DNA from: Hallella seregens ATCC 51272 | GTDB taxonomy: Bacteria > Bacteroidota > Bacteroidia > Bacteroidales > Bacteroidaceae | Direction of reading: 5' to 3' | DNA length: 64,000 nt | NCBI RefSeq assembly: GCF_000518545.1 | Contig: NZ_JADU01000007.1 | Span: 97,091 to 161,090 of the forward strand | Part shown: positions 8,619 to 17,868 of the stretch, piece by piece | Position numbering within the stretch: position 1 is the first letter of the stretch | How the letters are laid out: each line of letters starts with the position of its first letter | Translations under genes and position numbers: made by a program | Notes under the pieces: model-generated | The model's database searches: none | What the model was told of the DNA's origin: nothing | What the model saw: the letters and a program-made list of their open reading frames with translations, nothing else

Positions 8619-9379
8619 TTACGTTCTCCCTTATCACCTGCACTTACAATGCCGGTCACGAAATCCAGCGCACGCTCGACAGTGTGCTGGCCCAGACGTA
8701 CCCGGCCGTGGAGCACCTCATTGTCGACGGCCGGTCGGCCGACGACACCGTGGCCCGTGCCGAAGCCTACCGGCAACGGTCGGCCGAGGCCGGCAACGGC
8801 CACCGCGTGAGCGTGACGTCGGAGCCCGACGACGGCCTCTACGATGCCATGAACAAGGGGCTGGCCCGTGCCACGGGTGATTATGTGGTGTTTCTCAATG
8901 CGGGCGACGTGCTGCCCTCGGCCGACACGCTGGAGCACGTGGCGGCCAGTGTGGGCGAGGGTGAGCGGCTGCCCGGCGTGCTCTACGGGCTGGCCGATAT
9001 TGTGGACGACGAGGGCCGCTTCCTGCGTCACCGGCAGTTGCAGCCGCCGGCCGTGCTCTCGTGGCGGTCGTTCCGCCACGGCATGCTGGTGTGCCATCAG
9101 GCTTTCTATGCCCGCCGCGACCTGGCACAGGCCACGCCCTACGACCTGCGCTACCGCTTCTCGGCCGATGTGGACTGGTGCATCCGGGTGATGAAGCGGG
9201 CCGAGGACGCACGGTTGCCGCTGCGTGGCGTGGGCGAGGTGCTGGTCAATTACCTCGACGGCGGCATGACCGTTCGGCACCACCGTGCCTCGCTGCTCGA
9301 GCGTTTCCGCGTGATGACCCGCCACTACGGCTGGCTCTCCACGGTGGCCATGCACCTGTGGTTCGTGGTGCGCAAGTAG
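8615..9379 (+). CDS. GT2-family glycosyltransferase
   Basis: The 254-residue protein has the GT-A layout of family GT2: the start ITFSLITCTYNAGHEIQRTLDSVLAQ, the nucleotide-sugar acid pair in SEPDDGLYDAMNKG and a DVDWCIRV motif in the acceptor region. It resembles WcaE/colanic-type family 2 enzymes that transfer one sugar during polysaccharide assembly. Its ATG overlaps the previous stop (ATGA), which shows translational coupling. A short hydrophobic C-terminus (VAMHLWFVV) may touch the membrane. Sugar specificity cannot be read from the sequence. Confidence 0.88.
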   Translation: MITFSLITCTYNAGHEIQRTLDSVLAQTYPAVEHLIVDGRSADDTVARAEAYRQRSAEAGNGHRVSVTSEPDDGLYDAMNKGLARATGDYVVFLNAGDVLPSADTLEHVAASVGEGERLPGVLYGLADIVDDEGRFLRHRQLQPPAVLSWRSFRHGMLVCHQAFYARRDLAQATPYDLRYRFSADVDWCIRVMKRAEDARLPLRGVGEVLVNYLDGGMTVRHHRASLLERFRVMTRHYGWLSTVAMHLWFVVRK

Positions 9380-9420
9380 GGCGACGCGTGCTTCGACCGC
9401 CCTGCCGCCTTGGGGTCTGC

Positions 9421-9530
9421 GCGATTGCGGCGTAACGGCCGTGCGATTGCGGCGTGGCGGCCGTGCGATTGCGGCGTGGCGGCCTCGCGTTTACGGCGTA
9501 AAACACATGCGATTGCGGCTTCTTCATTCT
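9421..9530. repeat. 22-bp tandem repeat array A (5 units)
   Basis: Five head-to-tail units of exactly 22 bp start at 9421, 9443, 9465, 9487 and 9509. Units 1-3 are nearly identical (GCGATTGCGGCGT, then variable, then GGCC). Unit 4 matches the form seen elsewhere (GCGTTTACGGCGT). The array lies in a convergent gap between the GT2 gene and the M23 peptidase gene. A 22-base unit does not keep a reading frame, so the array is unlikely to be coding. It belongs to the same family as arrays B, C and D. Confidence 0.85.
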
Positions 9531-9584
9531 GCGGCCACGCCCTCTTTGTTTCGTCCTCTCCCTTTTGGCCTGTTGCCAAACGCA

Positions 9585-9619
9585 AGCATCCCCCGTCGGA
9601 CTGGCCGGCGGGGGATGCT
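9585..9619. terminator. Bidirectional hairpin terminator in the convergent gap
   Basis: A 15-bp stem (9585-9599 with 9605-9619, one G-U pair) has a 5-base loop. It lies between the plus-strand GT2 gene and the minus-strand M23 gene and can serve both. Confidence 0.7.
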
Positions 9620-9653
9620 GTGTGTTGGGGTGTAGGCGGAAGCCGCAGGACGG

Positions 9654-10622
9654 CTACACGTAGCGAATGATTTGTCCGGGCCGCACGGTCTGGTTCTTGC
9701 GGTAGCCGTTGAGCCGGCAGATGACGTCGACCGTCACGCCGCATTTCTTGGCAATCGACTCGAGGGTGTCGCCCTTGAGCACCTTGTAGTAGACGCGCTC
9801 GGGCACATTGGCCGCGTTGCGCACGGCCGTGGAGGCCGTCTCTTCGCTGTGGCCCACCTCGCCATAAATCTGGTCTCGCGTGTAGCCGCCGTTGCCAACC
9901 TTGCCGCGTTCGCGGGTAGCCACGTCCGACTCACGCTCGTAGGTGGCCTTGTTGAATACGTACTGGTCGGCCACCACGTCCTGATTGCGGAAGTCGAAGA
10001 AGAGCGCCGGGTTCAGGGCCACGCCGCAGAGGCGCGTCTCGAAGTGGAGATGGGAGCCGGTGCTGCGGCCTGTATTGCCGCCCAGGCCTATGGGTTCGCC
10101 CACCCGCACGTTCTGATTCTCGGTGACAAGCTGCTTGGACAGGTGCCCGTAGATGGTCTCCAAGCCGTTGGGGTGACGGATGACGATGTAGTTGCCATAG
10201 CCTCTACCCTCGTATCTCACCACGCGCACCTTGCCCGAGAAGGCGGCGCGGATGGTGTCGCCGATGTAGACCTTGATGTCGAGGCCCTTGTGCTGGCGGC
10301 CCCAGCGGCTGCCGAAGTTGCTGGTTACCACGCGGCTTGGCGTGGGCATGCAGAAGTGGCGCAGGTTGATGACAAAGGAATCGGGCAGCTCGGTGGTGCG
10401 GTGTGCGTAGCGGTTGTCCCAGTCGTCCCCATAAAGTTGAGCTGCGGGGGACTGCAGGTTTTCTTTTTCTACGAAAGCGCGGACTTCGATGGAGTCGAGC
10501 TTTTTGGCGCGGCGGTCGACGGGAGCTTGCCGGGCCAGCAGGTCTTGCCCGCAGACGGGCTCCGCCGCCAAGGCAAAGAGGAGGGATAGGGCAAGTGTCT
10601 TTATTGTCGTCTTAAAAGTCAT
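9654..10622 (-). CDS. M23 metallopeptidase with C-terminal LysM domain
   Basis: This is a secreted peptidoglycan endopeptidase of the lysostaphin type. The 322-residue protein has a signal peptide (cleavage near AEPVCGQ, residues 20-26). The M23 zinc site is complete: His111 and Asp115 in HKGLD, His160 in YGHLS, and His191 and His193 in HLHFE. A single LysM domain (about residues 278-322, starting KVLKGDTLESIAKKCGV) binds the glycan strands. LysM at the C-terminus is a common Bacteroidota arrangement. The gene stands alone and is transcribed leftward from a candidate -7 box near 10753-10760. Confidence 0.92.
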   Translation of the reverse strand: MTFKTTIKTLALSLLFALAAEPVCGQDLLARQAPVDRRAKKLDSIEVRAFVEKENLQSPAAQLYGDDWDNRYAHRTTELPDSFVINLRHFCMPTPSRVVTSNFGSRWGRQHKGLDIKVYIGDTIRAAFSGKVRVVRYEGRGYGNYIVIRHPNGLETIYGHLSKQLVTENQNVRVGEPIGLGGNTGRSTGSHLHFETRLCGVALNPALFFDFRNQDVVADQYVFNKATYERESDVATRERGKVGNGGYTRDQIYGEVGHSEETASTAVRNAANVPERVYYKVLKGDTLESIAKKCGVTVDVICRLNGYRKNQTVRPGQIIRYV

Positions 10623-10752
10623 CTATATTGTTTTCTTTATAGGTTTTGGCCTTCCGCGGAGCCATCGACGGCATGACAAACAGCGGTCATGCCAACCCCG
10701 AAAACCAATTGACGGGCAACACGAGAGCTCTGCCAATTTTCGGAAGACCCGA

Positions 10753-10760
10753 CAAAGATA
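10753..10760 (-). promoter_or_regulatory. -7 box (TATCTTTG) upstream of the M23 peptidase gene
   Basis: The minus strand matches TAnnTTTG. The implied leader is about 125 bases. A -33 element was not identified. Confidence 0.45.
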
Positions 10761-11039
10761 CTAAAAAAATGCCGCCAACGCCCTCCTCTTAACAGAAATT
10801 ATGGTCTATTTAACACATTATGCTCGTTTCCCCCTACGCGTTAACAGTTAAATAACACAAAGGGAAGCATTTCAGTCCGCTGCTTGACCTATCGCAAGTC
10901 GTTGGGAAAAACAGAACAACATTTGCCGTATTCAGAATGGAATGTGTCCGACCGCGCGTTGCGAATGATATGGCCGCACTCCTCGAAAAGGCTGTTTCGA
11001 CATGGTGTCCGCCCATTTGTGCATGGCTCCCGGCCGCCA

Positions 11040-11056
11040 TTCGGCCCACGGCCGAA
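11040..11056 (-). terminator. Hairpin downstream of recG
   Basis: A perfect 7-bp stem (TTCGGCC with GGCCGAA) with a 3-base loop lies 64 bases after the recG stop. No U tract follows it. Confidence 0.35.
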
Positions 11057-11119
11057 AGCCACCCCGTGGCGTGACGGACGGTGCCAAGCAAGGGGATATG
11101 GGGGAGGGCATGGTGCGGC

Positions 11120-13222
11120 TTAGCTGATGGCCGCCCAGTTCACGTGGGTCTTGCGCAGCTCGCGCAGGTGGTTCCAGAGTAGGGCATAGTCGGATTTCCG
11201 GCACTGGGGGTCGTCGTCGATGATGCGCTGGGCCTCGTCGCGGGCCATCTGCACAAGCTGGCCGTCGCGGGCAATGTCGGCAATCTTCAGGTCGAAGGCC
11301 ATGCCGCTCTGCTGGGTGCCCTCGAGGTCGCCGGGGCCGCGCAGCTTCAAGTCGGCCTCGGCAATGCGGAAACCGTCGTTGGTGTCGCACATGATGTCGA
11401 TGCGTTTGCGTGTCTCGGCCGAGAGTTCGTAGCCGGTGACGAGGATGCAGTAGCTCTGTTTGGCCCCGCGTCCCACGCGTCCGCGCAGCTGGTGGAGCTG
11501 GGAGAGGCCGAAGCGCTGGGCCTCGAGAATGACCATGACCGAGGCGTTGGGCACGTTGACGCCCACCTCGATGACCGTGGTGGCCACGAGGATCTGCGTC
11601 TCGCCGCTGACAAACTTCTGCATCTCGGCCTCTTTCTCGCGGGCCTTCATCTTGCCGTGGACCTTGCTCAGACGGAACTCCGGGAAGATGTCGCAAAGCG
11701 AGCGGAAGCCGTCTTCCAGGTTCTTGAGGTCCATTTTTTCGCTTTCCTCAATGAGCGGGAATACGATGTAGACCTGCCGCCCCTCGCGAATCTGCTGGCG
11801 TATGCCGTTGTAGAGCGAGGTGGTCTGGTTGTCGTATTTGTGCAAGGTCTGGATGGGCTTGCGGCCGGGAGGCAGTTCGTCGATGACGCTCACGTCGAGG
11901 TCGCCGTAGATGGTCATGGCCAACGTGCGCGGAATGGGCGTGGCGGTCATGACGAGGATGTGGGGCGGACGCTCGCTCTTGTGCCACAACTTGGCCCGTT
12001 GGGCCACGCCGAAGCGGTGCTGCTCGTCGACGACGGCCAGCCCCAGCCGGCGGAACTGCACGGTATCCTCGATGACGGCGTGGGTGCCCACGAGGATGTC
12101 GATGTCGCCCGAGGCCAGCCGGCCGAGCACTTCGCGCCGCCGCTTGCCCTTGACGACGCCCGTGAGCAGGGCCACGCGCACGTCGGAGTCCCGAAGAAAC
12201 GCGCGGATGGTGTCGAGGTGCTGCTCGGCCAGAATCTCGGTGGGGGCCATGATGCAGGCCTGGTAGCCGTTGTCGATGGCGATGAGCATGGTGAGCAGGG
12301 CCACGAGTGTCTTGCCCGAACCCACGTCGCCCTGGAGCAGACGGTTCATCTGGCGGCCTGTGCGCATGTCGTTGCGTATCTCGTGCATCACGCGCTTCTG
12401 GGCCCCGGTGAGGGCAAAAGGCAGGTGATCGTTGTAAAAAGAGAGGAAAGCGCGGCCGATGCGGCCGAAGATGTAGCCCTGGTATTTCTGCCGATGCTCG
12501 GCGGCATAGCGCAGGATGTTGAGCTGCACGTAGAACAACTCCTCGAACTTGAGGCGCACCTGCGCGCGCTGCACGTCGTCGAGGCTCTGCGGGTAGTGAA
12601 TCTTGCGGAAAGCATCTTCGCGCGACATGAGGTGAAGGCGGCCTGTCATCGACGGGAGCAGCGTCTCGGCGATGGCCCCCGGCGGGATGCGGGTCACGAG
12701 GGCCTTGGTGAGTTTCTCGATGGCGCGCGAGGTCATGCCCATGTTTTTCATCTTCTCCGTGGTGACGTAACAGGGCTGCATGCCCATCTCGGACAGCTTC
12801 ACGTCGGTGGCTTTCTCCATGTCGGGGTGGGCAAACTGGTAGCGGCCCTGAAACACGGTCGGCTTGCCGAAAACGATGAACTCCTCGCCCACCTTGTAAT
12901 TCTGGTAAACATATTTGGTGCCATTGAACCACACGAGGTCGACGACGCCGTGGCCGTCGGTGAAATGCCCGACGATGCGCTTCTTGCGGGGCCCCATGGT
13001 AAACTCCTCGAAGCTCAGAATGCGGCCCTTGACCTGCACAAACGGCATGTCACCCGTGAGTTCGTCGATGCGGTATATCCGCGTGCGGTCCACATATTTA
13101 TAAGGATAATACTCCAGCAGGTCGCGCCACGACTTGATGTTGAGCTGGCTGCCCAGAATCTCTTTCCGGCGTGGGCCCACGCCGGCGAGGTACATGATGT
13201 CTTGGTCTAAGATGGTGGGCAT
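11120..13222 (-). CDS. recG: ATP-dependent DNA helicase RecG
   Basis: RecG remodels stalled replication forks and branch-migrates Holliday junctions. The 700-residue length is normal. The N-terminal wedge/OB domain (about 1-200, with the OB strand VQVKGRILSFEEF) is followed by superfamily 2 helicase motifs: Walker A GDVGSGKT (298-305), motif II DEQH (399-402), motif III TATPIPRTLA, and motif VI QLRGRVGRG. The C-terminus contains the RecG-type region after GRGAKQSYCILVTG. The start at 13222 (MPTILDQDIMYLAGVGP) fits the family N-terminus. The gene lies 36 bases after ispD and is probably co-transcribed with it. Confidence 0.97.
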   Translation of the reverse strand: MPTILDQDIMYLAGVGPRRKEILGSQLNIKSWRDLLEYYPYKYVDRTRIYRIDELTGDMPFVQVKGRILSFEEFTMGPRKKRIVGHFTDGHGVVDLVWFNGTKYVYQNYKVGEEFIVFGKPTVFQGRYQFAHPDMEKATDVKLSEMGMQPCYVTTEKMKNMGMTSRAIEKLTKALVTRIPPGAIAETLLPSMTGRLHLMSREDAFRKIHYPQSLDDVQRAQVRLKFEELFYVQLNILRYAAEHRQKYQGYIFGRIGRAFLSFYNDHLPFALTGAQKRVMHEIRNDMRTGRQMNRLLQGDVGSGKTLVALLTMLIAIDNGYQACIMAPTEILAEQHLDTIRAFLRDSDVRVALLTGVVKGKRRREVLGRLASGDIDILVGTHAVIEDTVQFRRLGLAVVDEQHRFGVAQRAKLWHKSERPPHILVMTATPIPRTLAMTIYGDLDVSVIDELPPGRKPIQTLHKYDNQTTSLYNGIRQQIREGRQVYIVFPLIEESEKMDLKNLEDGFRSLCDIFPEFRLSKVHGKMKAREKEAEMQKFVSGETQILVATTVIEVGVNVPNASVMVILEAQRFGLSQLHQLRGRVGRGAKQSYCILVTGYELSAETRKRIDIMCDTNDGFRIAEADLKLRGPGDLEGTQQSGMAFDLKIADIARDGQLVQMARDEAQRIIDDDPQCRKSDYALLWNHLRELRKTHVNWAAIS

Positions 13223-13258
13223 GATGAATCGAGGCCAATTTTTTTCCTTTTTACCTCT

Positions 13259-13957
13259 TTACTTCTTTTCTCTTTTCCCTTTTTCCCCTTTTAATTGGCA
13301 GAGTGCCTCGCCCACCAACAGGTCGAACGGCGTGGTGAGTTTGATGTTCTCGCGGTTGCCTTCGACCATGGTCACCTGGCAGCCAAGGCTCTCAACGACT
13401 GAGGCATCGTCGGTAAAGCTGTCGCGATAGGGCTGGGCAAAAGCCTGGCGGGCCAGGGAAATGTCGAACACCTGGGGGGTCTGCACCGTGCGGAAGTGTG
13501 CGCGCATGACGTTGTTGCCGTGGCCGCGGTCCACATAGCGCAGCGTGTCGGTGACAGGCATCACGGGTATGGCGGCATAGTCTTCGCGGGCTGCGTCGAA
13601 GCAGCGACGGATGACCTCCGGCGAGACAAAGGGGCGCACGCCGTCGTGGATGGCCACGAGGCCCTCGGCGTCGGCGGGAATGCAGGCCAGGCCGCGCTGC
13701 GAAGAGGCAAAGCGCGTGTCGCCGCCGTCGGTTAGGGTGTGGGGAATGTCGAAATGATGTTGTGTGCAGAGCTGTTGCCACAGGGGTTGCTGGTCGTGGG
13801 GCAGCACGAGGATGAGGGAAAGGTCGGGGCTGAAAGCGTGGAACTTTTCCAGCGTGTGCATGAGCACCGGCCGGCCGGCCAAGGGCAGAAACTGCTTGGG
13901 CAGGTCGCCGCCCATGCGCAGCCCCTTGCCTCCGGCCACGATGATGGCATAGTCCAT
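13259..13957 (-). CDS. ispD: 2-C-methyl-D-erythritol 4-phosphate cytidylyltransferase
   Basis: IspD couples MEP to CTP to give CDP-methylerythritol, the third step of the non-mevalonate pathway. The start at 13957 (MDYAIIVAGGKGLRMG) puts the nucleotide-binding loop at the normal place; an in-frame ATG 24 bases upstream is less likely. The 232-residue protein shows the substrate loop GGKGLRMGGDLPKQFLPL, VAIHDGVRPFVS and TDDASVVESLG. The last dozen residues (KGEKGKREKK) are lysine-rich, come from a low-complexity stretch of DNA and are probably not functional. It lies between the DJ-1-like gene (39 bases upstream) and recG. Confidence 0.95.
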   Translation of the reverse strand: MDYAIIVAGGKGLRMGGDLPKQFLPLAGRPVLMHTLEKFHAFSPDLSLILVLPHDQQPLWQQLCTQHHFDIPHTLTDGGDTRFASSQRGLACIPADAEGLVAIHDGVRPFVSPEVIRRCFDAAREDYAAIPVMPVTDTLRYVDRGHGNNVMRAHFRTVQTPQVFDISLARQAFAQPYRDSFTDDASVVESLGCQVTMVEGNRENIKLTTPFDLLVGEALCQLKGEKGKREKK

Positions 13958-13996
13958 AGGGTTGTCTTGATGTTGGAACAAGCGGCGGCGCGCGTC

Positions 13997-14569
13997 TCAG
14001 CCGCGCGACTCCATGAGATGAACGTACATCATGCCCTGCTGTATTTCGCGCATTTGGTCCTCGCCAACGAAGTAGCCCAGGATGCGGTAAGCGTAGGGCA
14101 GAGTGGCGGCGGGACCCTCGCCGGTGATGATGTTGCCGTCTTCTTGCCACAGGCGGGCCGTGTAGTCGGCCCCGGTGAGGAACTTCTCGAAGCCCGGGTA
14201 GCAGGTGGCTTGCCGGCCTTGCAGCAGTCCGATGGCGCCGAGCACCATCGGGGCGGCGCAGATGGCACCGATGCGGCGGCCGTGCTCGTGCTGGCGGAGC
14301 AGGGCCTGGCACACGCCCTCGTGGGCCTTGAGGTTGGCAGCCCCTGGCATGCCGCCGGGTAGCAGGAGCATGTCGGCATCGGCAAAGTCGCCGCCCTGCT
14401 CGAATCGCATGTCGGCCTTGAGGGTCACGCCGTGTGCGGATTCCACGAAATCGGAGCCCGTGACGCTTACTGTCTTCACCTCGACACCGCCGCGGCGCAG
14501 GATGTCGACCGGGGCCAGTGCCTCGATTTCCTCGAAACCGGTGGCCAGAAATTCATAAACTTGAGCCAT
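13997..14569 (-). CDS. DJ-1/PfpI family protein (YajL/ThiJ-like)
   Basis: The 190-residue product from ATG 14569 (MAQVYEFLATGFEEIEALAPVDILRRGG) is a DJ-1 family member; the longer upstream frame crosses the promoter and is rejected. The nucleophile-elbow cysteine sits in GAICAAPMVL (about residue 103), with the partner Glu in the N-terminal FEEIEA. The late motif TGEGPAATLPYAYRIL is typical of YajL/DJ-1. Family members act as protein or small-molecule deglycases or oxidative-stress chaperones; the exact role here is open. It heads the minus-strand group with ispD and recG and has its own -7 box at 14635-14642. Confidence 0.9.
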   Translation of the reverse strand: MAQVYEFLATGFEEIEALAPVDILRRGGVEVKTVSVTGSDFVESAHGVTLKADMRFEQGGDFADADMLLLPGGMPGAANLKAHEGVCQALLRQHEHGRRIGAICAAPMVLGAIGLLQGRQATCYPGFEKFLTGADYTARLWQEDGNIITGEGPAATLPYAYRILGYFVGEDQMREIQQGMMYVHLMESRG

Positions 14570-14634
14570 AGTCTTGATGGGATTAGTTGCCGTTTGCGGC
14601 CAATTGGCATCGCGTCGGGCCGTTAAATACTGTA

Positions 14635-14642
14635 CAAACTTA
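14635..14642 (-). promoter_or_regulatory. -7 box (TAAGTTTG) for the DJ-1/ispD/recG group
   Basis: The minus strand reads TAAGTTTG, matching TAnnTTTG, 65 bases upstream of the ATG at 14569. It faces away from the divergent prolyl oligopeptidase promoter. Confidence 0.5.
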
Positions 14643-14739
14643 CGAAAAAAATCTACTTTCGGGCCCGTGGCGTGTGTTAATTTAGGATAAAACGGCATAT
14701 TCGTTGGTCGTAGAACGGCTTTTGTTGACGATTTTGCGT

Positions 14740-14747
14740 AAATTTGC
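14740..14747 (+). promoter_or_regulatory. -7 box (TAAATTTG) for the prolyl oligopeptidase gene
   Basis: TAAATTTG matches TAnnTTTG and lies 46 bases upstream of the ATG at 14794. A TTTTG at 14721-14725 is nearer than the usual -33 spacing. Confidence 0.5.
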
Positions 14748-14793
14748 AAGAGTAGCCAAACAGACTGCACACAAACTCGAAGACGAGAGACTT

Positions 14794-16899
14794 ATGAAGA
14801 AAACATTATGGCTGTCGGCCCTTGCCCTTTCGGCAACGTCGGCTATGGCGCAGCACATTCAGTATCCTGCAGCCCCGAAAGACGGTACCGTGGACGAATA
14901 TTTTGGTGTAAGAGTGCCCGACCCTTTCCGCCCTTTAGAGAATGACACCAGTGCCGAGACCCGTGCTTGGGTCGAGGCAGAGAATGCCGTGACGGCTGCC
15001 TATCTGGGCAAAATCCCGTTCCGCAGCAAGCTCATGGCCCGGTTGAAAGCCGTGGCGAACTATGAAAAGGTGGGAGTGCCCTTTGAACAGCACGGCGCGT
15101 GGTACTGCTATCGCAACGACGGATTGCAGAATCAGAGCGTGCTCTACCGGCTGGATCGGCTGGGCGGCACGGGGCAGATGTTTCTCGATCCCAACGCTTT
15201 GAGCACGGATGGAACCGTTGCCCTGCGGGGCGTCAGCTTCTCCAACAATGGCAAATACATGGCTTATACCATCTCGAGAAGCGGCAGCGACTGGCAGGAA
15301 ATCTATGTCAAGGACGTGAAAACAGGCCGCGACCTGCCCGACCATATCCGCTGGAGCAAGTTCAGTGGAGCCGCTTGGTACGGCGATGGATTCTACTACA
15401 GTGCCTACGATGCGCCGGAGAAAGGCAGGGAATTCAGCAGCAAGAACGAGGTGCACAAGGTGTACTACCACCGCATGGGCACGCCGCAGAGCGAGGATGT
15501 GCTCTTCTATCAGAATCCCGCCTACCCTCTGCGCTTCTACAGTGTCTCGGTGAACAAGGAGGAAACGCTGATGTTTCTCTATGAGGCGGGTGCCGGATCG
15601 GGCAACAATCTCTACGTGCGCGACCTGCGCGTGCCCGGCTCCCAGTTCATCCAGATGACGGCGAACATGGACCTGCAGTATTCGCCCGTACAGACCATAG
15701 GCGACAGCATCTACCTCTACACCAACGACGGCGCGCCCCGCAACCGCCTGATGGTGACCACGGTGCAGCGTCCGGGCTTTGCGGAGTGGCAGGAACTGGT
15801 GCCCGAGGGCAGCGGTGTGCTCGAGGGTGTGACCTTTACCAACGGCCGGATGATACTGGAATACAGCCAGGATGCTTCGAGTCATGCGTACCTCTATACG
15901 CTGGAAGGGCGTCGGCTGCACGAGATCAAGCTGCCCTCGGCAGGCAGTGCCTCGTTCTACGGCAAGCGCGAGTTGAAGGAGTGTTTCTACAGCTTTTCCT
16001 CGTTCACCGTGCCCGGCACGGTCTACCGCTACGATGCCGAACAGGATCGCAGCACCGTCTACGCGCAGCCGAAAGTGAACTTCAGGCAGGGCGATTTCGT
16101 GACCGAGCAGGTGTTTTATACCAGCAAGGACGGCACGCGCGTGCCGATGTTTCTCACCTATAAGAAAGGATTGAAGCGCGATGGACGGAATCCTGTGTAC
16201 CTCTATGCCTACGGCGGGTTCAACATTTCGCTGCCCCCCTCGTTCTCTTCCATGCGCATTCCTTTCCTCGAGAGCGGGGGCATCTATGCCCAAGCCAACC
16301 TGCGCGGCGGCAGCGAGTATGGCGAAGAGTGGCACCAGGCCGGTACGAAGATGCAGAAGCAGAACGTGTTCGACGACTTTATCGCCGCTGCCGAGTGGCT
16401 CACCAGCAATAAATACAGCAGCAAGGACAAGCTCGCCATCGTGGGAGGCAGCAACGGCGGACTGCTCGTCGGTGCGTGCATGACGCAACGCCCCGACCTC
16501 TTCAAGGTGTGTGTGCCCGAGGTGGGCGTGATGGACATGCTGCGCTACCACCGCTTTACCATCGGATGGAACTGGGCTCCCGACTATGGAACGAGTGCCG
16601 ACAGCAAGGAAATGTTTGAGTATCTGCGGGTCTACTCGCCCCTGCACAACCTGAAACCCGGCACCCGCTACCCGGCCACGCTCGTCACCACGGCCGACCA
16701 CGATGACCGTGTGGTGCCGGCCCACTCGTTCAAGTTCGCCGCCACGCTGCAGGAGTGTCAGGCGGGCGAGGCTCCGGTGCTTGTCCGCATCGACAGCAAG
16801 GCGGGGCACGGAGGTGGAAAGCCGCTGGCCAAACAGCTCGAAGAGTATGCCGACATCTACAGCTTCATCATGCAGAATCTGGGTATGAAGTATAAATAA
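14794..16899 (+). CDS. Prolyl oligopeptidase family serine peptidase (S9A)
   Basis: The enzyme cleaves short peptides after proline. The 701-residue protein starts at ATG 14794 with a signal peptide (ending near TSAMAQ), so it is probably periplasmic, unlike the cytoplasmic animal enzyme. The N-terminal YPAAPKDGTVDEYFGVRVPDPFRPLE region (positions 25-50) is diagnostic. A seven-bladed propeller fills about 80-430. The catalytic triad is Ser553 in GGSNGG, Asp in DHDDRVVP and His in AGHGGGKP. It is monocistronic or leads into nadK, 67 bases downstream. Confidence 0.94.
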   Translation: MKKTLWLSALALSATSAMAQHIQYPAAPKDGTVDEYFGVRVPDPFRPLENDTSAETRAWVEAENAVTAAYLGKIPFRSKLMARLKAVANYEKVGVPFEQHGAWYCYRNDGLQNQSVLYRLDRLGGTGQMFLDPNALSTDGTVALRGVSFSNNGKYMAYTISRSGSDWQEIYVKDVKTGRDLPDHIRWSKFSGAAWYGDGFYYSAYDAPEKGREFSSKNEVHKVYYHRMGTPQSEDVLFYQNPAYPLRFYSVSVNKEETLMFLYEAGAGSGNNLYVRDLRVPGSQFIQMTANMDLQYSPVQTIGDSIYLYTNDGAPRNRLMVTTVQRPGFAEWQELVPEGSGVLEGVTFTNGRMILEYSQDASSHAYLYTLEGRRLHEIKLPSAGSASFYGKRELKECFYSFSSFTVPGTVYRYDAEQDRSTVYAQPKVNFRQGDFVTEQVFYTSKDGTRVPMFLTYKKGLKRDGRNPVYLYAYGGFNISLPPSFSSMRIPFLESGGIYAQANLRGGSEYGEEWHQAGTKMQKQNVFDDFIAAAEWLTSNKYSSKDKLAIVGGSNGGLLVGACMTQRPDLFKVCVPEVGVMDMLRYHRFTIGWNWAPDYGTSADSKEMFEYLRVYSPLHNLKPGTRYPATLVTTADHDDRVVPAHSFKFAATLQECQAGEAPVLVRIDSKAGHGGGKPLAKQLEEYADIYSFIMQNLGMKYK

Positions 16900-16966
16900 G
16901 GACAGGCCTTGCCCGTGGCACGCCTCTACAAAAACATGGAATCCGAACCCCATCACCCGTCAGCCT

Positions 16967-17845
16967 ATGAAGAAACTGCGCTTTGCCCTCTTTGGTAACG
17001 AGTACCAGGTCAATAAGTCGGTGGCCGTGCGGCAGCTCGTCGACACGCTGCGTGCCCACGAAGCCGAGGTCTATTTCGACCGTCCCTACTATGAATTTCT
17101 CGTCAAAAGCGGCGAGGAGCCTTGGTGTTCGGGCGTATTCGATGATTACAATTTCGACGTGGACTATGTGATTTCACTGGGCGGCGACGGCACTTTCCTG
17201 CGTGCTGCCAGTAAGGTGGGGGCCAAGGGTACGCCCATCCTCGGGGTGAACATGGGTCGGCTGGGCTTTCTGGCCGAAGTGTTGCCGGGTGAGGTGGGCT
17301 GCGCCATCGACGAGATTTATGCCGGAGAATGCCGTGTAGAGCGGCACACCGTGATTATGATCGAGGCCGAAGGCGAGCCCATCGAGGGCTCTCCCTATGC
17401 TCTGAACGACATCGCCCTGCTGAAACGCGACAACGCTTCGATGATTTCCATCCGGTGTAGTATCAATGGCGAGTACCTCGTGACCTATCAGGCCGACGGC
17501 CTGCTCATCGCCACACCGACCGGTAGCACGGCCTACAACCTCTCCACGGGCGGGCCCATCGTGGTGCCGTCGGCCGATACACTCTGCATCACTCCCGTGG
17601 CTCCCCACAGCCTAAACATCCGGCCCATCGTGGTTAAGGACGACAGTGTGATACGGCTTGAGGTGGAAAGCCGCAGCCACAACTTCCTCGTGGCCATCGA
17701 CGGACGGTCGGAAAAGCTGTGCGAGGGCACGCAAATCACCATCCGCAAGGCCCCCTACGAGGTGCAAATGGTCAAACTGCGGTCAGCCCGCTACTTCTCC
17801 ACGCTGCGCGAGAAGCTGATGTGGGGAGCCGACCAGCGCGGATAA
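16967..17845 (+). CDS. nadK: NAD kinase
   Basis: NadK phosphorylates NAD to NADP. The 292-residue protein shows the ATP/NAD-binding GGDGTFLRAASKVGAKGTPILGVN region (around residues 72-95), NMGRLGFLAEV, the conserved NDIALLKRD and the helix-turn TGSTAYNLSTGGPIV pattern. Length and motif order are normal for Bacteroidota. It has no signal peptide. It precedes the ABC exporter gene by 23 bases, so the two may share a transcript. Confidence 0.97.
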   Translation: MKKLRFALFGNEYQVNKSVAVRQLVDTLRAHEAEVYFDRPYYEFLVKSGEEPWCSGVFDDYNFDVDYVISLGGDGTFLRAASKVGAKGTPILGVNMGRLGFLAEVLPGEVGCAIDEIYAGECRVERHTVIMIEAEGEPIEGSPYALNDIALLKRDNASMISIRCSINGEYLVTYQADGLLIATPTGSTAYNLSTGGPIVVPSADTLCITPVAPHSLNIRPIVVKDDSVIRLEVESRSHNFLVAIDGRSEKLCEGTQITIRKAPYEVQMVKLRSARYFSTLREKLMWGADQRG

Positions 17846-17868
17846 ACCCTTGAGACCCGAGACAGAAC

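Larger units (their letters stand above)
10623..11119. other. Gap between recG and the M23 peptidase gene
   Basis: This 497-base stretch holds no convincing gene. At its right end a 7-bp hairpin (11040-11056) may end recG transcription. At its left side the minus strand carries TATCTTTG (10753-10760), a plausible promoter for the peptidase gene about 130 bases downstream. Nothing else was recognised. Confidence 0.6.

Noticed and set aside
11492..13210. Long plus-strand frame opposite recG
   Set aside because: It is a shadow caused by high G+C codon bias on the other strand. The recG frame has every helicase motif.
14570..14770. Longer start for the DJ-1-like protein
   Set aside because: The extra 67 codons cross the -7 boxes of two divergent promoters and have no similarity to the family; ATG 14569 fits the family start.
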